The notes: generated by a model from the letters alone, not told the origin. A DNA stretch of 5,629 nucleotides from an uncultured Gemmatimonadota bacterium (GCA_946479825.1 CAMLHU010000154.1:1-5629); one strand, 5' to 3'. Shown: positions 1-5,482, numbered from the stretch's first letter. Made by a program: numbers and translations.

Positions 1-38
1 CGGCTGGGGTTAACGGGCCCACCCGCACTTCCTTATTC

Positions 39-79
39 GGGGGGGGCGGGGGGGGGGTTGGGTGGGGGGGGGGGGGGAG
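39..79 (+). other. Long G runs, potential G-quadruplex
   Basis: The plus strand has G runs of 8 (39-46), 10 (48-57), 3 (60-62) and 14 (64-77) separated by one or two bases. This exceeds the usual requirement for an intramolecular G-quadruplex. The minus strand, which is the transcript strand downstream of the DinB gene, is correspondingly C-rich. Runs this long are also where sequencing and assembly errors occur. Bases 1-38 show no feature I can name. Confidence 0.6.
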
Positions 80-81
80 TC

Positions 82-109
82 GGTGAACGGTGAAAAGTGA
101 AGGGTGAAC
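82..109. repeat. Heptamer tandem repeat, RGTGAAN type
   Basis: Four units in register: GGTGAAC (82-88), GGTGAAA (89-95), AGTGAAG (96-102) and GGTGAAC (103-109). It lies between the octamer array and the long G runs. Confidence 0.7.
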
Positions 110-119
110 GGGGGAGCCC

Positions 120-168
120 GTGCGCCGATGCGCCCCACGCGCCCTACGCGCCTACGCGCCTACGCGCC
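120..168. repeat. Octamer array, TACGCGCC type, containing the DinB stop codon
   Basis: Three identical TACGCGCC units occupy 145-168. Degenerate units CACGCGCCC (136-144), ATGCGCCC (128-135) and GTGCGCCG (120-127) continue the array leftwards. On the minus strand each perfect unit reads GGCGCGTA, and the TAG stop of the DinB gene (162-160) spans a unit junction. Confidence 0.7.
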
Positions 169-630
169 TCTCCCTACCAACCGCCGCACCAGCTGCACCT
201 GCCCCGCGTGATACAGATCGTGCGACGCGATACCCACAATTGTTTCCTCCACGGTCCACCGCGACTTGCCGATCCGCCGCCGAAGGTCCGCCGGCCGGAG
301 CCGCACGATCACCGCGCGGAGCAGCTCGTGCTCGCGCTTGAGGAGCGCCTTGTCGCGCCGCCACGCCGACTCGCCCGGCGACTCCGGGAGCGCAGGGAAG
401 TTCTCCCCCTCCCGCGGGAACTCGAGCGACTCGTCCTCCGTGATCCGCCGACGCACCACGAACTTCCAGTACGCGCAGTGCAGCACCAGCTCCCACACGT
501 TGTGCCGCCCCCGTGCCGGGCGCCTGAGCGCGTCCTTAGCCGTGAGCCCGCGCAGAGTGCCCCACAGGGGCGTACCGTGCCACGCCCGGCCGGTAAAGGC
601 CTGGTCGTAGGTGGAGAGAAGGAGGGTCAT
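160..630 (-). CDS. DinB-fold protein (DinB/YfiT-like putative metalloenzyme)
   Basis: This 156-residue protein fits the DinB four-helix-bundle superfamily, whose members hold a metal with three histidines and include thiol transferases and damage-inducible proteins of unknown role. The expected triad is visible: H51 in NVWELVLHCAYWK (44-56) and H137/H141 in SHDLYHAGQVQLVRRL (136-151), the HxxxH-GQ signature. A conserved-looking WTVEETIVGIASHD precedes the second pair. The ATG at 630 is chosen because it leaves a 44-nt gap after the AraC gene and places the first helix (STYDQAFTG) at the N-terminus. A further in-frame ATG at 723 would overlap the AraC gene by 49 nt and add 31 residues with no DinB features. 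There is no clear Shine-Dalgarno sequence, and a small inverted repeat lies just upstream. The last codons (GRGA) and the TAG stop fall in a repeat region, so the C-terminus may vary between relatives. The reaction is unknown. Confidence 0.87.
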   Translation of the reverse strand: MTLLLSTYDQAFTGRAWHGTPLWGTLRGLTAKDALRRPARGRHNVWELVLHCAYWKFVVRRRITEDESLEFPREGENFPALPESPGESAWRRDKALLKREHELLRAVIVRLRPADLRRRIGKSRWTVEETIVGIASHDLYHAGQVQLVRRLVGRGA

Positions 631-640
631 AGAGGGCTCG

Positions 641-661
641 CTATCCGCTATTCGAGGATAG
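641..661 (-). promoter_or_regulatory. Inverted repeat in the gap between the AraC and DinB genes
   Basis: CTATCC (641-646) and GGATAG (656-661) form a perfect 6-nt inverted repeat with a 9-nt centre, ending 10 nt before the DinB ATG. A direct repeat GCTATCC/GCTATTC (640-646, 647-653) overlaps it. It could be a short RNA hairpin at the start site or a binding site for the neighbouring AraC regulator. The arms are short, so chance is possible. Confidence 0.3.
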
Positions 662-674
662 GTATGGTGGCGAT

Positions 675-1520
675 CTAATTGCACAAGAACCGGTGTTTTG
701 CCGAGATCGGGCGCCGAGCCCACTCGCTTGGCGCCACGCCGAACTCGCGCCGGAATGCTTCGGCGAAGTGCCCGAGGGTGTCGAACCCCACCCGGAAACA
801 GGAGTGGCTCACCGGCACGCCTTCACGGAGCAGCGCTGCGGCCCTCGCCAACCGCACCTTGAGCAGGTAGCGGTGCGGGGGAACGCCGACGAGGTCCCTG
901 AAGATCCGCGCAAAGTGGTACAGGCTGAGCCCCGCCTCGCTCGCGAGGTCGGCCAATGAGTGCCGCTCCGCGTAGCGGGTCTCGAGCCGGTGGCGGGCCG
1001 CGTCCACCCGCTCCGCGTAGGTGCGGACCTGGGCGGTGCGATACGCGGGCGCCTTGACCCCGGCGGGCGCCAGCGCCGCTGTGACGAGCTCTCCCGCCAG
1101 CGCCTCGCCCGCGATCTGCTCCGCGCCCCGGGCGTGCCACCGATCGAGTCGATGCCGGAGATAGCGCAATCGGTTGGAGGCCGGCACGCCAAGCGGGGCC
1201 CGGTCGAGACGCAGGCCGATGGAGAGCAGGGATTCGACGGCGGTGGGGGACAGCGCCAAGCTGAGACAGACATCGCGCGGCCCGTGATGCCGATGGGTAC
1301 AGCGGTACACCACGCCGGGGCGGCAGAGGAAGGCCGCGCCTTCGCCGAGCGGCCATTCGCGGCCGCCGCTCTGGACCTCGAAGCCGTACTCCTCGACCAG
1401 GCAGAGCGACCACCGCCGGCCGACCTCTGCGGGCGGGTCCACGTGCACCTCGTCGGCGGGGTGCACGTGTCGGCTCAATTGGAGCGTCGCGGTGCGAGCC
1501 AGCACGGTCTCACGGGTCAT
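675..1520 (-). CDS. AraC-family transcriptional regulator
   Basis: This is a 281-residue DNA-binding regulator. The C-terminal third (about 188-270) is a typical AraC/XylS double helix-turn-helix. The first HTH is in SLADLASEAGLSLYHFARIF (188-207). The linker has the family-typical PPHRYLLKVRLARAAALL. The second HTH includes SCFRVGFDTLGHFAEAFRRE, followed by GVAPSEWARR. The N-terminal part (about 10-95) looks like the cupin-type sensing domain of this superfamily: short beta-strand stretches, many His residues (HVHPADEVHV, THRHHG) and GEGAAFLCRPGVVY. The effector is unknown. The His content might bind metal, but this is speculation. The ATG at 1520 has only a weak purine stretch (GGGA) upstream. 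A candidate promoter lies at 1584-1556. The DinB-fold gene follows after 44 nt and may be co-transcribed. The unusual C-terminal extension PISAKHRFLCN is short and ends in the TAG at 677-675. Confidence 0.94.
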   Translation of the reverse strand: MTRETVLARTATLQLSRHVHPADEVHVDPPAEVGRRWSLCLVEEYGFEVQSGGREWPLGEGAAFLCRPGVVYRCTHRHHGPRDVCLSLALSPTAVESLLSIGLRLDRAPLGVPASNRLRYLRHRLDRWHARGAEQIAGEALAGELVTAALAPAGVKAPAYRTAQVRTYAERVDAARHRLETRYAERHSLADLASEAGLSLYHFARIFRDLVGVPPHRYLLKVRLARAAALLREGVPVSHSCFRVGFDTLGHFAEAFRREFGVAPSEWARRPISAKHRFLCN

Positions 1521-1555
1521 TCGGCGTCCCAGGCGTACAAGTTAGGAGGCGTCGA

Positions 1556-1584
1556 AGGATACCGAAGAAAGGCCGAAGATGCAA
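1556..1584 (-). promoter_or_regulatory. Candidate sigma-70-type promoter of the AraC-family gene
   Basis: On the minus strand TTGCAT (1584-1579) and TATCCT (1561-1556) are separated by exactly 17 nt. The matches to TTGACA and TATAAT are 3 of 6 and 4 of 6. It would start transcription about 30 nt upstream of the ATG at 1520. It is a by-eye match and the spacing is the strongest point. Confidence 0.35.
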
Positions 1585-1615
1585 CGGTCGCCACTCGCGG
1601 GTCGTGGGTCCGCCA

Positions 1616-1668
1616 TCCTCTTCTCCTCCTCTCCTCTCCTCTCTTCCTCTTCTCGTCCCCTCTCCCCT
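1616..1668. repeat. Polypurine/polypyrimidine tract at the end of the 2308-1667 gene
   Basis: Of 53 nt, 52 are pyrimidines on the plus strand, with one G at 1655; 1616-1654 is 39 nt without a break. It contains a 5-nt period (CTCCT/CTCTC) and a perfect 16-nt mirror repeat at 1626-1641. Mirror-symmetric tracts of this kind can form triplex (H-DNA). The gene's TAG (1669-1667) overlaps its edge. No T run or GC stem marks a terminator. Confidence 0.65.
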
Positions 1669-2308
1669 AGTACATCGAGAAGAAGCTGACCCGCACTTCG
1701 CTGTTCCATCGCGTGGCGTCGAGCACCCAGTCCAGCGTGAGCGACCCCTTGGGGAGCCGCACCTGCGCGCTCGGGCCCACGCCCAGCGAGTATGGTGCGC
1801 CTCGCTGGGTCGAGAGCACGGTCACGCCGCCCACCTTGAACTTCGGCGCGACCCGGATGAAGACGTTCCCCGGATTGATGGCCCACTGCTCGACGCCCTT
1901 TGAGTCGAGAGGCACATAGAGCTCAAGCGTCCCGGAGGATTCGAACCGGCCGGCGGTGACGGACGGGAGCAGGTAAAGCTGACCGTACCAGGAGCGATCG
2001 GTGTCGGTCACGTGCGCGGCGGCGACTGCGTAGGTCAGGCCGACGTGCGGGCTCAGCGACCCGAAGTGCGCCACACCCAGGATCGATTCCCGGTAGCTGG
2101 TCCGCGGGTTCTGGACCAGGGCGACCATCGGCGTCACTCCGCCGAGGGTGTAGCCGACGTAGATGTTGCTCGAGGTGTGGGTGTCGTAGCGGGAGGCGAT
2201 GAAGCCGTGCGGGGTGTTGGTCGTGGCCTGCGCCGCCACCGCGTAGGGTGCGGCGAGGACAGCCAGGACGGCGGCGGACATCCGAAGAACGCAGGGCGAC
2301 GGACGCAC
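1667..2308 (-). CDS. Exported hypothetical protein, probable outer-membrane beta-barrel
   Basis: I do not recognise the family. The 213-residue product has a clear N-terminal signal peptide (about 1-26; arginine-containing start, hydrophobic core SAAVLAVLAA, AVAA cleavage region). The mature part has no transmembrane helix. It is rich in alternating polar/nonpolar stretches separated by Gly, Asn and Asp turns, for example NIYVGYTLGGV (48-58), GLTYAVAAAHV (90-100), GTLELYVPL (126-134) and the end EVRVSFFSMY with a terminal aromatic residue. This pattern fits a small outer-membrane barrel of roughly 8-10 strands, or a periplasmic beta-sandwich. The GTG start at 2308 is preferred over the in-frame ATG at 2281 because GGGAGG lies 10 nt upstream of the GTG, while the ATG has no such site; both keep the hydrophobic core. 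The gene stands alone between two repeat-filled gaps. An inverted repeat overlapping its ribosome-binding site may regulate it. Confidence 0.75.
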   Translation of the reverse strand: MRPSPCVLRMSAAVLAVLAAPYAVAAQATTNTPHGFIASRYDTHTSSNIYVGYTLGGVTPMVALVQNPRTSYRESILGVAHFGSLSPHVGLTYAVAAAHVTDTDRSWYGQLYLLPSVTAGRFESSGTLELYVPLDSKGVEQWAINPGNVFIRVAPKFKVGGVTVLSTQRGAPYSLGVGPSAQVRLPKGSLTLDWVLDATRWNSEVRVSFFSMY

Positions 2309-2318
2309 GGCTTGGGTG

Positions 2319-2324
2319 CCTCCC
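2319..2324 (-). promoter_or_regulatory. Ribosome-binding site deciding the GTG start at 2308
   Basis: GGGAGG on the minus strand, 10 nt before the GTG at 2308-2306. The alternative ATG at 2281 has no purine-rich site at suitable distance, so the GTG is preferred. Confidence 0.55.
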
Positions 2325-2351
2325 GAGCAGGACAGAGTTCAGGGCTCGGGA
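2321..2351 (-). promoter_or_regulatory. Inverted repeat overlapping the ribosome-binding site of the 2308-1667 gene
   Basis: TCCCGAGC (2321-2328) and GCTCGGGA (2344-2351) are perfect 8-nt inverted repeats with 15 nt between them. In mRNA sense the downstream arm contains GGGA of the GGGAGG ribosome-binding site (2324-2319), so an RNA hairpin would hide that site. A weak -10-like TACACT (2357-2352) abuts the upstream arm. If transcription starts from it, the repeat is better read as a DNA operator; if it starts further upstream, as an RNA switch. Confidence 0.4.
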
Positions 2352-2416
2352 AGTGTAGGATCAGGGATTGGCGGAGGCGACCCGAAAATTGCGGTTGCTC
2401 AGAAGCGGCAAGCGGT

Positions 2417-2481
2417 CCGGCCCCCTCTCCGTGCGCTTCTCCTCACCCCCCGGCCCCCTCTCCACGTACGCGGAGAGGGGG
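2417..2481. repeat. REP-like palindrome with a duplicated left arm
   Basis: CCCCCTCTCC (2454-2463) and GGAGAGGGGG (2472-2481) make a perfect 10-bp stem with an 8-nt loop. The 14-mer CCGGCCCCCTCTCC occurs twice (2417-2430 and 2450-2463, 33 nt apart), so either copy could pair with the single right arm. Similar GC-rich CTCTCC/GGAGAG palindromes are scattered between genes in many high-GC bacteria (from memory). No T tract follows on the minus strand, so this is not a standard intrinsic terminator, though it could stabilise the 3' end of the receptor-isomerase transcript. Confidence 0.65.
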
Positions 2482-2490
2482 AGAGCGTCC

Positions 2491-2511
2491 TTGGTCATTG
2501 GTCGTTGGTAT
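2491..2511. repeat. Heptamer tandem repeat, TTGGTCR type
   Basis: Three head-to-tail heptamers are visible: TTGGTCA (2491-2497), TTGGTCG (2498-2504) and TTGGTAT (2505-2511), then a partial TGGG. The same kind of unit is known from heptanucleotide tandem repeats first described in cyanobacteria (recalled). It starts 9 nt beyond the right arm of the REP-like palindrome. Confidence 0.65.
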
Positions 2512-2565
2512 TGGGGCCAAAGATCATGGCGTGCCGACCATCTCCCCGATGCCGCCCACCGCCCG

Positions 2566-2615
2566 TCCCGTCTCATCGCTCCCGTCTCCCGTCGCTTCGT
2601 CGCCTCCTCTCCTCC
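2566..2615. repeat. Degenerate heptamer array, TCCCGTC type, directly after the isomerase stop
   Basis: TCCCGTC occurs at 2566-2572, 2580-2586 and 2587-2593 in one 7-nt register. TCATCGC (2573-2579) fills the missing unit, and GCTTCGT, CGCCTCC and TCTCCTC continue the register up to the isomerase stop codon at 2616. In gene sense it reads as purine-rich GACGGGA-like units. Confidence 0.6.
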
Positions 2616-3197
2616 CTACCTCACCATCACCCCGAACCCCGCCAATTCCCCCTTCGTCATCCGCACCACATCCACCTTGAGCGTGATCGGAGTGTAGGGC
2701 TTGTCGGTCGAGTCCTTGGGCACGGAGACGATCTTCTCGACCACGTCCATTCCCTTGAAGACCTGCCCGAAGACGGTGTAGTTGCCGTCGAGTCGCGGGA
2801 GGCCCTGCTTGTTGGCGACGATGTAGAACTGACACCCGGCCGAGAGCTTCTGCGGGTTGTCGTCGCGCCCGGCGCCGACGGCGCCGTACACGTGGCGCAG
2901 CGAATCGCTGAATTCCGGCGCCAGCAGGTACGGTGACCCGCCGAAGCCCGCCGGCGTGTCGGGGCACCCGCCCTGGGCGACGAAGTTCTTGATGACACGG
3001 TTGAAGGTGAGCGAATCCCAGTAGTGCTCCCCGGCCAGCTTGATGAAGCTGTCACGGTGGTGCGGCGTCCCGGGGTACAGATAGAACAGGATCTCGCCCA
3101 GCGGCGTGCGGATCCGGCCGACGGGATAGGTCGGCGGACCGACCACGGGCAGGGCCAGAAGGACGGCCGCCGCAGCGGCATAGAAGGCGTTGCGCAC
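2616..3197 (-). CDS. Exported cyclophilin-type peptidyl-prolyl cis-trans isomerase
   Basis: This 193-residue enzyme would catalyse cis-trans isomerisation of X-Pro bonds, most likely in the periplasm. Residues 1-20 are a hydrophobic signal peptide with no lipobox cysteine, so it should be soluble. The cyclophilin fold covers about 26-180: FNRVIKNFVAQGG (65-77, usual form FHRVIxxFMxQGG), SAGCQFYIV (119-127) and LDGNYTVFGQV (136-146). By alignment to human cyclophilin A from memory, the catalytic Arg55 is R67, Gln63 is Q75, Gln111 is Q123 and Phe113 is Y125. The Trp121 and His126 positions are R135 and Y140; changes there are common in bacterial members, so activity is expected. The start is GTG, 2 nt after the receptor TGA, with GGAG 8 nt upstream inside the receptor's last codons. 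This implies translational coupling. A role in folding outer-membrane proteins such as its neighbour is an inference. The TAG stop is followed at once by a purine-rich repeat. Confidence 0.95.
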   Translation of the reverse strand: MRNAFYAAAAAVLLALPVVGPPTYPVGRIRTPLGEILFYLYPGTPHHRDSFIKLAGEHYWDSLTFNRVIKNFVAQGGCPDTPAGFGGSPYLLAPEFSDSLRHVYGAVGAGRDDNPQKLSAGCQFYIVANKQGLPRLDGNYTVFGQVFKGMDVVEKIVSVPKDSTDKPYTPITLKVDVVRMTKGELAGFGVMVR

Positions 3198-3199
3198 GG

Positions 3200-5482
3200 T
3201 CAGAACTCCACGCGGTAGCCGACCCGCACGCCACGGCCCGGCTGGGGGATGAAATCCTTCACCACCGACAGGTTATCGCGATACACGGTGTTGAACAGGT
3301 TGTCCACGCGGACGCTGATGGCGTGGACGATGCGGGCGTCGAAGAGCCGGATGGCCGCCCCGATGTCCGTCACGGCGTAGCCGTCGGTCGGAGTGTCGCC
3401 GTCTCCCAGGCGGGGCTGGCTCGCGGCCAGGCGTTCCTCGACCGAGGCCGACCACCGATCGTCCTGCCAGGTCGCCCGGAGCAGCCCGCGGAGCGGCGGG
3501 GTGAACGGCAGCGGCTGGTGCAGCCTGGTGTCCTCGGCGTTCACGTAGTCGGCGCTGGCGCGCAGGGCCAGGTGGGTGGCCGGCGCGACGGTGAGCGCCG
3601 CCTCGAAGCCCCAGAGCCGGGCGCTGGTGGAGGAGAACTGGCGGACCGGGAAGCCCTGGACGGTGTCGCCCCGCAGGAAGCCGAAGATGTAGTGGTCGAT
3701 CGTGTTCAGGTACGGGGAGACCTCGAACGCCACTCCCCGGTACTCTCCCTTGAGCGACGCCTCAACGCCGTCGCCGTGTTCCGGGGCCAGATCCGCGGTC
3801 CCAACGGTGTAGGTCCCGCTCGCGGCATCGAGCCCGTCGGCGAACAGCTCCTGCACCGTCGGCGCCCGGAAGGAGCGAGCCACGTTCACCGAGAGCGTGA
3901 GGCCCGGCGCGAGCCTGTGAATCAGGCCGACCGAGGCGGTGACCGCGTTGGACAGCCGAGACTCGTCGAGGGTGCGGAAGGTCGAGTCGGGGGACGACGG
4001 ATCGGGATGGGTCTGGATCCTGTCGTAGTCGTACCGCAGGCCTCCCTGGAGGCTGGTCGCCGGAGTCGCGGCGTATTCCTCGTAGGCGAAGCCCGCGAGT
4101 CCGAGGCTCGTCGAGTTCGGCCCAAGGGGCTGGTCGCCGCCGATCGTGAGGTCTTCGACGTTCGACCAGAGGCCGACGGTCCCCGAGAGCTTCCCGACCT
4201 GGCGCTGGCGCAGCTGCAGCACGGCGTTGAACGTCCGCTTATGGAAGTGGTTCGCCTCCGGGTCGGACACCCCGGTCGAATCCTGCGCCGTCGGGTACTC
4301 GGCGTGGGTGTAGTCGTTGTAGCTCGCGTGCAGCCGGAACTGGTCGGCGAACGCCCCGGAAAGCCGGAGCATCCCGCGCAGCTCCACCAGGTCCCGGCTC
4401 TGGTCGATCCGCGACGTCGTGGGCGGAGTCGTCATCCAATCGGGATTCGGCGGCGTGCCCGGGATCCCGTAGTTCATCTCGAAGTGCTTGGCACCGATCC
4501 CGACCGTGCCGCGCTCGCCCTGCCAGGCGTACCCCGCGCCGAGTTCGTCGCTGCGCGCGAAAGTCTGCGGCATCCGATCGAGCCGGAAGGTGGCGCCGGT
4601 GCCGGGATCGGTATAGGTCCCGGCCGGGATCCGGATATCGTCGCCGTGCAGTCCCGCGCCCGAGATCCGGAAGGCGTCGTGCGCCGTCGAATACACCGCG
4701 TCGATGGCGCCGGCATACTGGTCGGCGACGGTGTTCCACTGCGCCGTAGCGGAGCCGGAGATCGGACGATCCGCGACGGTGGGGACCACGTCGGTGATGA
4801 CGTTGACGAGGCCACCGATGGTGTTCGGGCCGTAGAGGATGGCCGCGGGGCCGCGGACCACATCCACCTGGGAGACGCCAAGCGCCTCGATGGGCGTGGC
4901 GTGGGCCGGATCGTAGGTGGCAAGGTCGCCGACCCGCATCCCGTTCTCGAGGACCAGGACCTCGTTGTCGCCAAGGCCGCGGATGACGGGACGCGAGGGG
5001 GCGGAGCCGTTCCCCCGGACCGCGACGCCGGGGAGGTCGGCGAGCTGCTCGGCAAGGCTCGACCCGGGGCTCGCCGACAGTTCCGACGCCGTCTTGGAGG
5101 AGGCGGACTGGTACACCTGATCGCTCAGGCGCGGACTCGGCGCCGCCGAGACGACGAGGTCGCGGACCTGGATCGCGGCGGGGGTAAGCGAGATGGCGAC
5201 CGAGGCCGTATCGCCGGCCAGCTCGACCGAGTCCTGGGCCAGCGCGAAGCCGGCCGCGCGAACGACGAGGTGGTAGGTGCCGCGGGGGAGATCGCGAAAG
5301 CGGAATTCGCCCTCGGCGCCGGTCCGGGCCTCGCGGTCGACCTCGACCAGGCGGACCGAGGCGCCGACCACCGGGCGGGCCTGGCCCCGGACCGTGCCTG
5401 ATATGGACTGGGCGGAGGCCGTTCGGGCGCAGAACGCGAGGGCGGTGGCTGCGACCGCGGCGATGATACGAGGAGCGGACAT
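3200..5482 (-). CDS. TonB-dependent outer-membrane receptor, ZnuD-like, with N-terminal carboxypeptidase-regulatory-like domain
   Basis: This is a 760-residue outer-membrane active transporter that would import a scarce ligand using TonB/ExbBD energy. Residues 1-24 are a signal peptide ending in an alanine-rich ASA cleavage site. Residues about 27-100 form a carboxypeptidase-regulatory-like beta-sandwich (SGTVRG, GEFRFRDLPRGTY). A TonB-box-like stretch, QVRDLVVSA, lies at 105-113. The plug is about 140-232, with VDVVRGPAAILYGPN at 206-220 and GGLVNVIT. The barrel carries RSFRAPTVQELF (536-547) and a typical last-strand block, NLFNTVY to PGRGVRVGYRVEF, ending in Phe. The ZnuD-like traits, recalled rather than searched, are GDLATYDPAHA in the plug, DDIRIPAGTY, YGIPGTPPN and SYNDYTHAEYP. 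Substrate is therefore inferred as zinc or another metal, not proven. The ATG at 5482 is chosen because the signal peptide starts there; the reading frame extends upstream to an ATG at 5566, adding 28 residues with no export signal. The gene ends 2 nt before the isomerase. Confidence 0.96.
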   Translation of the reverse strand: MSAPRIIAAVAATALAFCARTASAQSISGTVRGQARPVVGASVRLVEVDREARTGAEGEFRFRDLPRGTYHLVVRAAGFALAQDSVELAGDTASVAISLTPAAIQVRDLVVSAAPSPRLSDQVYQSASSKTASELSASPGSSLAEQLADLPGVAVRGNGSAPSRPVIRGLGDNEVLVLENGMRVGDLATYDPAHATPIEALGVSQVDVVRGPAAILYGPNTIGGLVNVITDVVPTVADRPISGSATAQWNTVADQYAGAIDAVYSTAHDAFRISGAGLHGDDIRIPAGTYTDPGTGATFRLDRMPQTFARSDELGAGYAWQGERGTVGIGAKHFEMNYGIPGTPPNPDWMTTPPTTSRIDQSRDLVELRGMLRLSGAFADQFRLHASYNDYTHAEYPTAQDSTGVSDPEANHFHKRTFNAVLQLRQRQVGKLSGTVGLWSNVEDLTIGGDQPLGPNSTSLGLAGFAYEEYAATPATSLQGGLRYDYDRIQTHPDPSSPDSTFRTLDESRLSNAVTASVGLIHRLAPGLTLSVNVARSFRAPTVQELFADGLDAASGTYTVGTADLAPEHGDGVEASLKGEYRGVAFEVSPYLNTIDHYIFGFLRGDTVQGFPVRQFSSTSARLWGFEAALTVAPATHLALRASADYVNAEDTRLHQPLPFTPPLRGLLRATWQDDRWSASVEERLAASQPRLGDGDTPTDGYAVTDIGAAIRLFDARIVHAISVRVDNLFNTVYRDNLSVVKDFIPQPGRGVRVGYRVEF
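3206..3209 (-). promoter_or_regulatory. Ribosome-binding site of the isomerase, inside the receptor gene
   Basis: GGAG on the minus strand lies in the last codons of the receptor, 8 nt before the isomerase GTG (3197-3195). Ribosomes ending at the receptor TGA (3202-3200) would be positioned to reinitiate. Confidence 0.6.

Noticed and set aside
82..168. CRISPR array
   Set aside because: The units are 7-8 nt and contiguous, with no spacers.
631..723. An upstream start for the DinB gene at 723
   Set aside because: It would overlap the AraC gene by 49 nt and add 31 residues with no DinB features. The ATG at 630 fits the fold.
960..1670. A 236-codon plus-strand frame opposite the AraC gene
   Set aside because: Low-complexity composition, no recognisable motif, and it runs into the polypyrimidine tract. 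The minus-strand AraC domain is unambiguous.
2454..2481. Intrinsic terminator for the receptor-isomerase transcript
   Set aside because: The stem is strong but is followed on the minus strand by CCGGGGGGTGAGG, not by a T run.
2012..2936. Overlapping plus-strand frames of 206-222 codons spanning the 2309-2615 gap
   Set aside because: The translations are Pro/Ser/Arg-rich read-outs of repeats and of the antisense of two real genes.
3323..5401. A 692-codon open frame on the plus strand
   Set aside because: It lies wholly opposite the receptor gene. It is rich in Arg, Gly and Val with no domain, as expected for the antisense of a high-GC gene.
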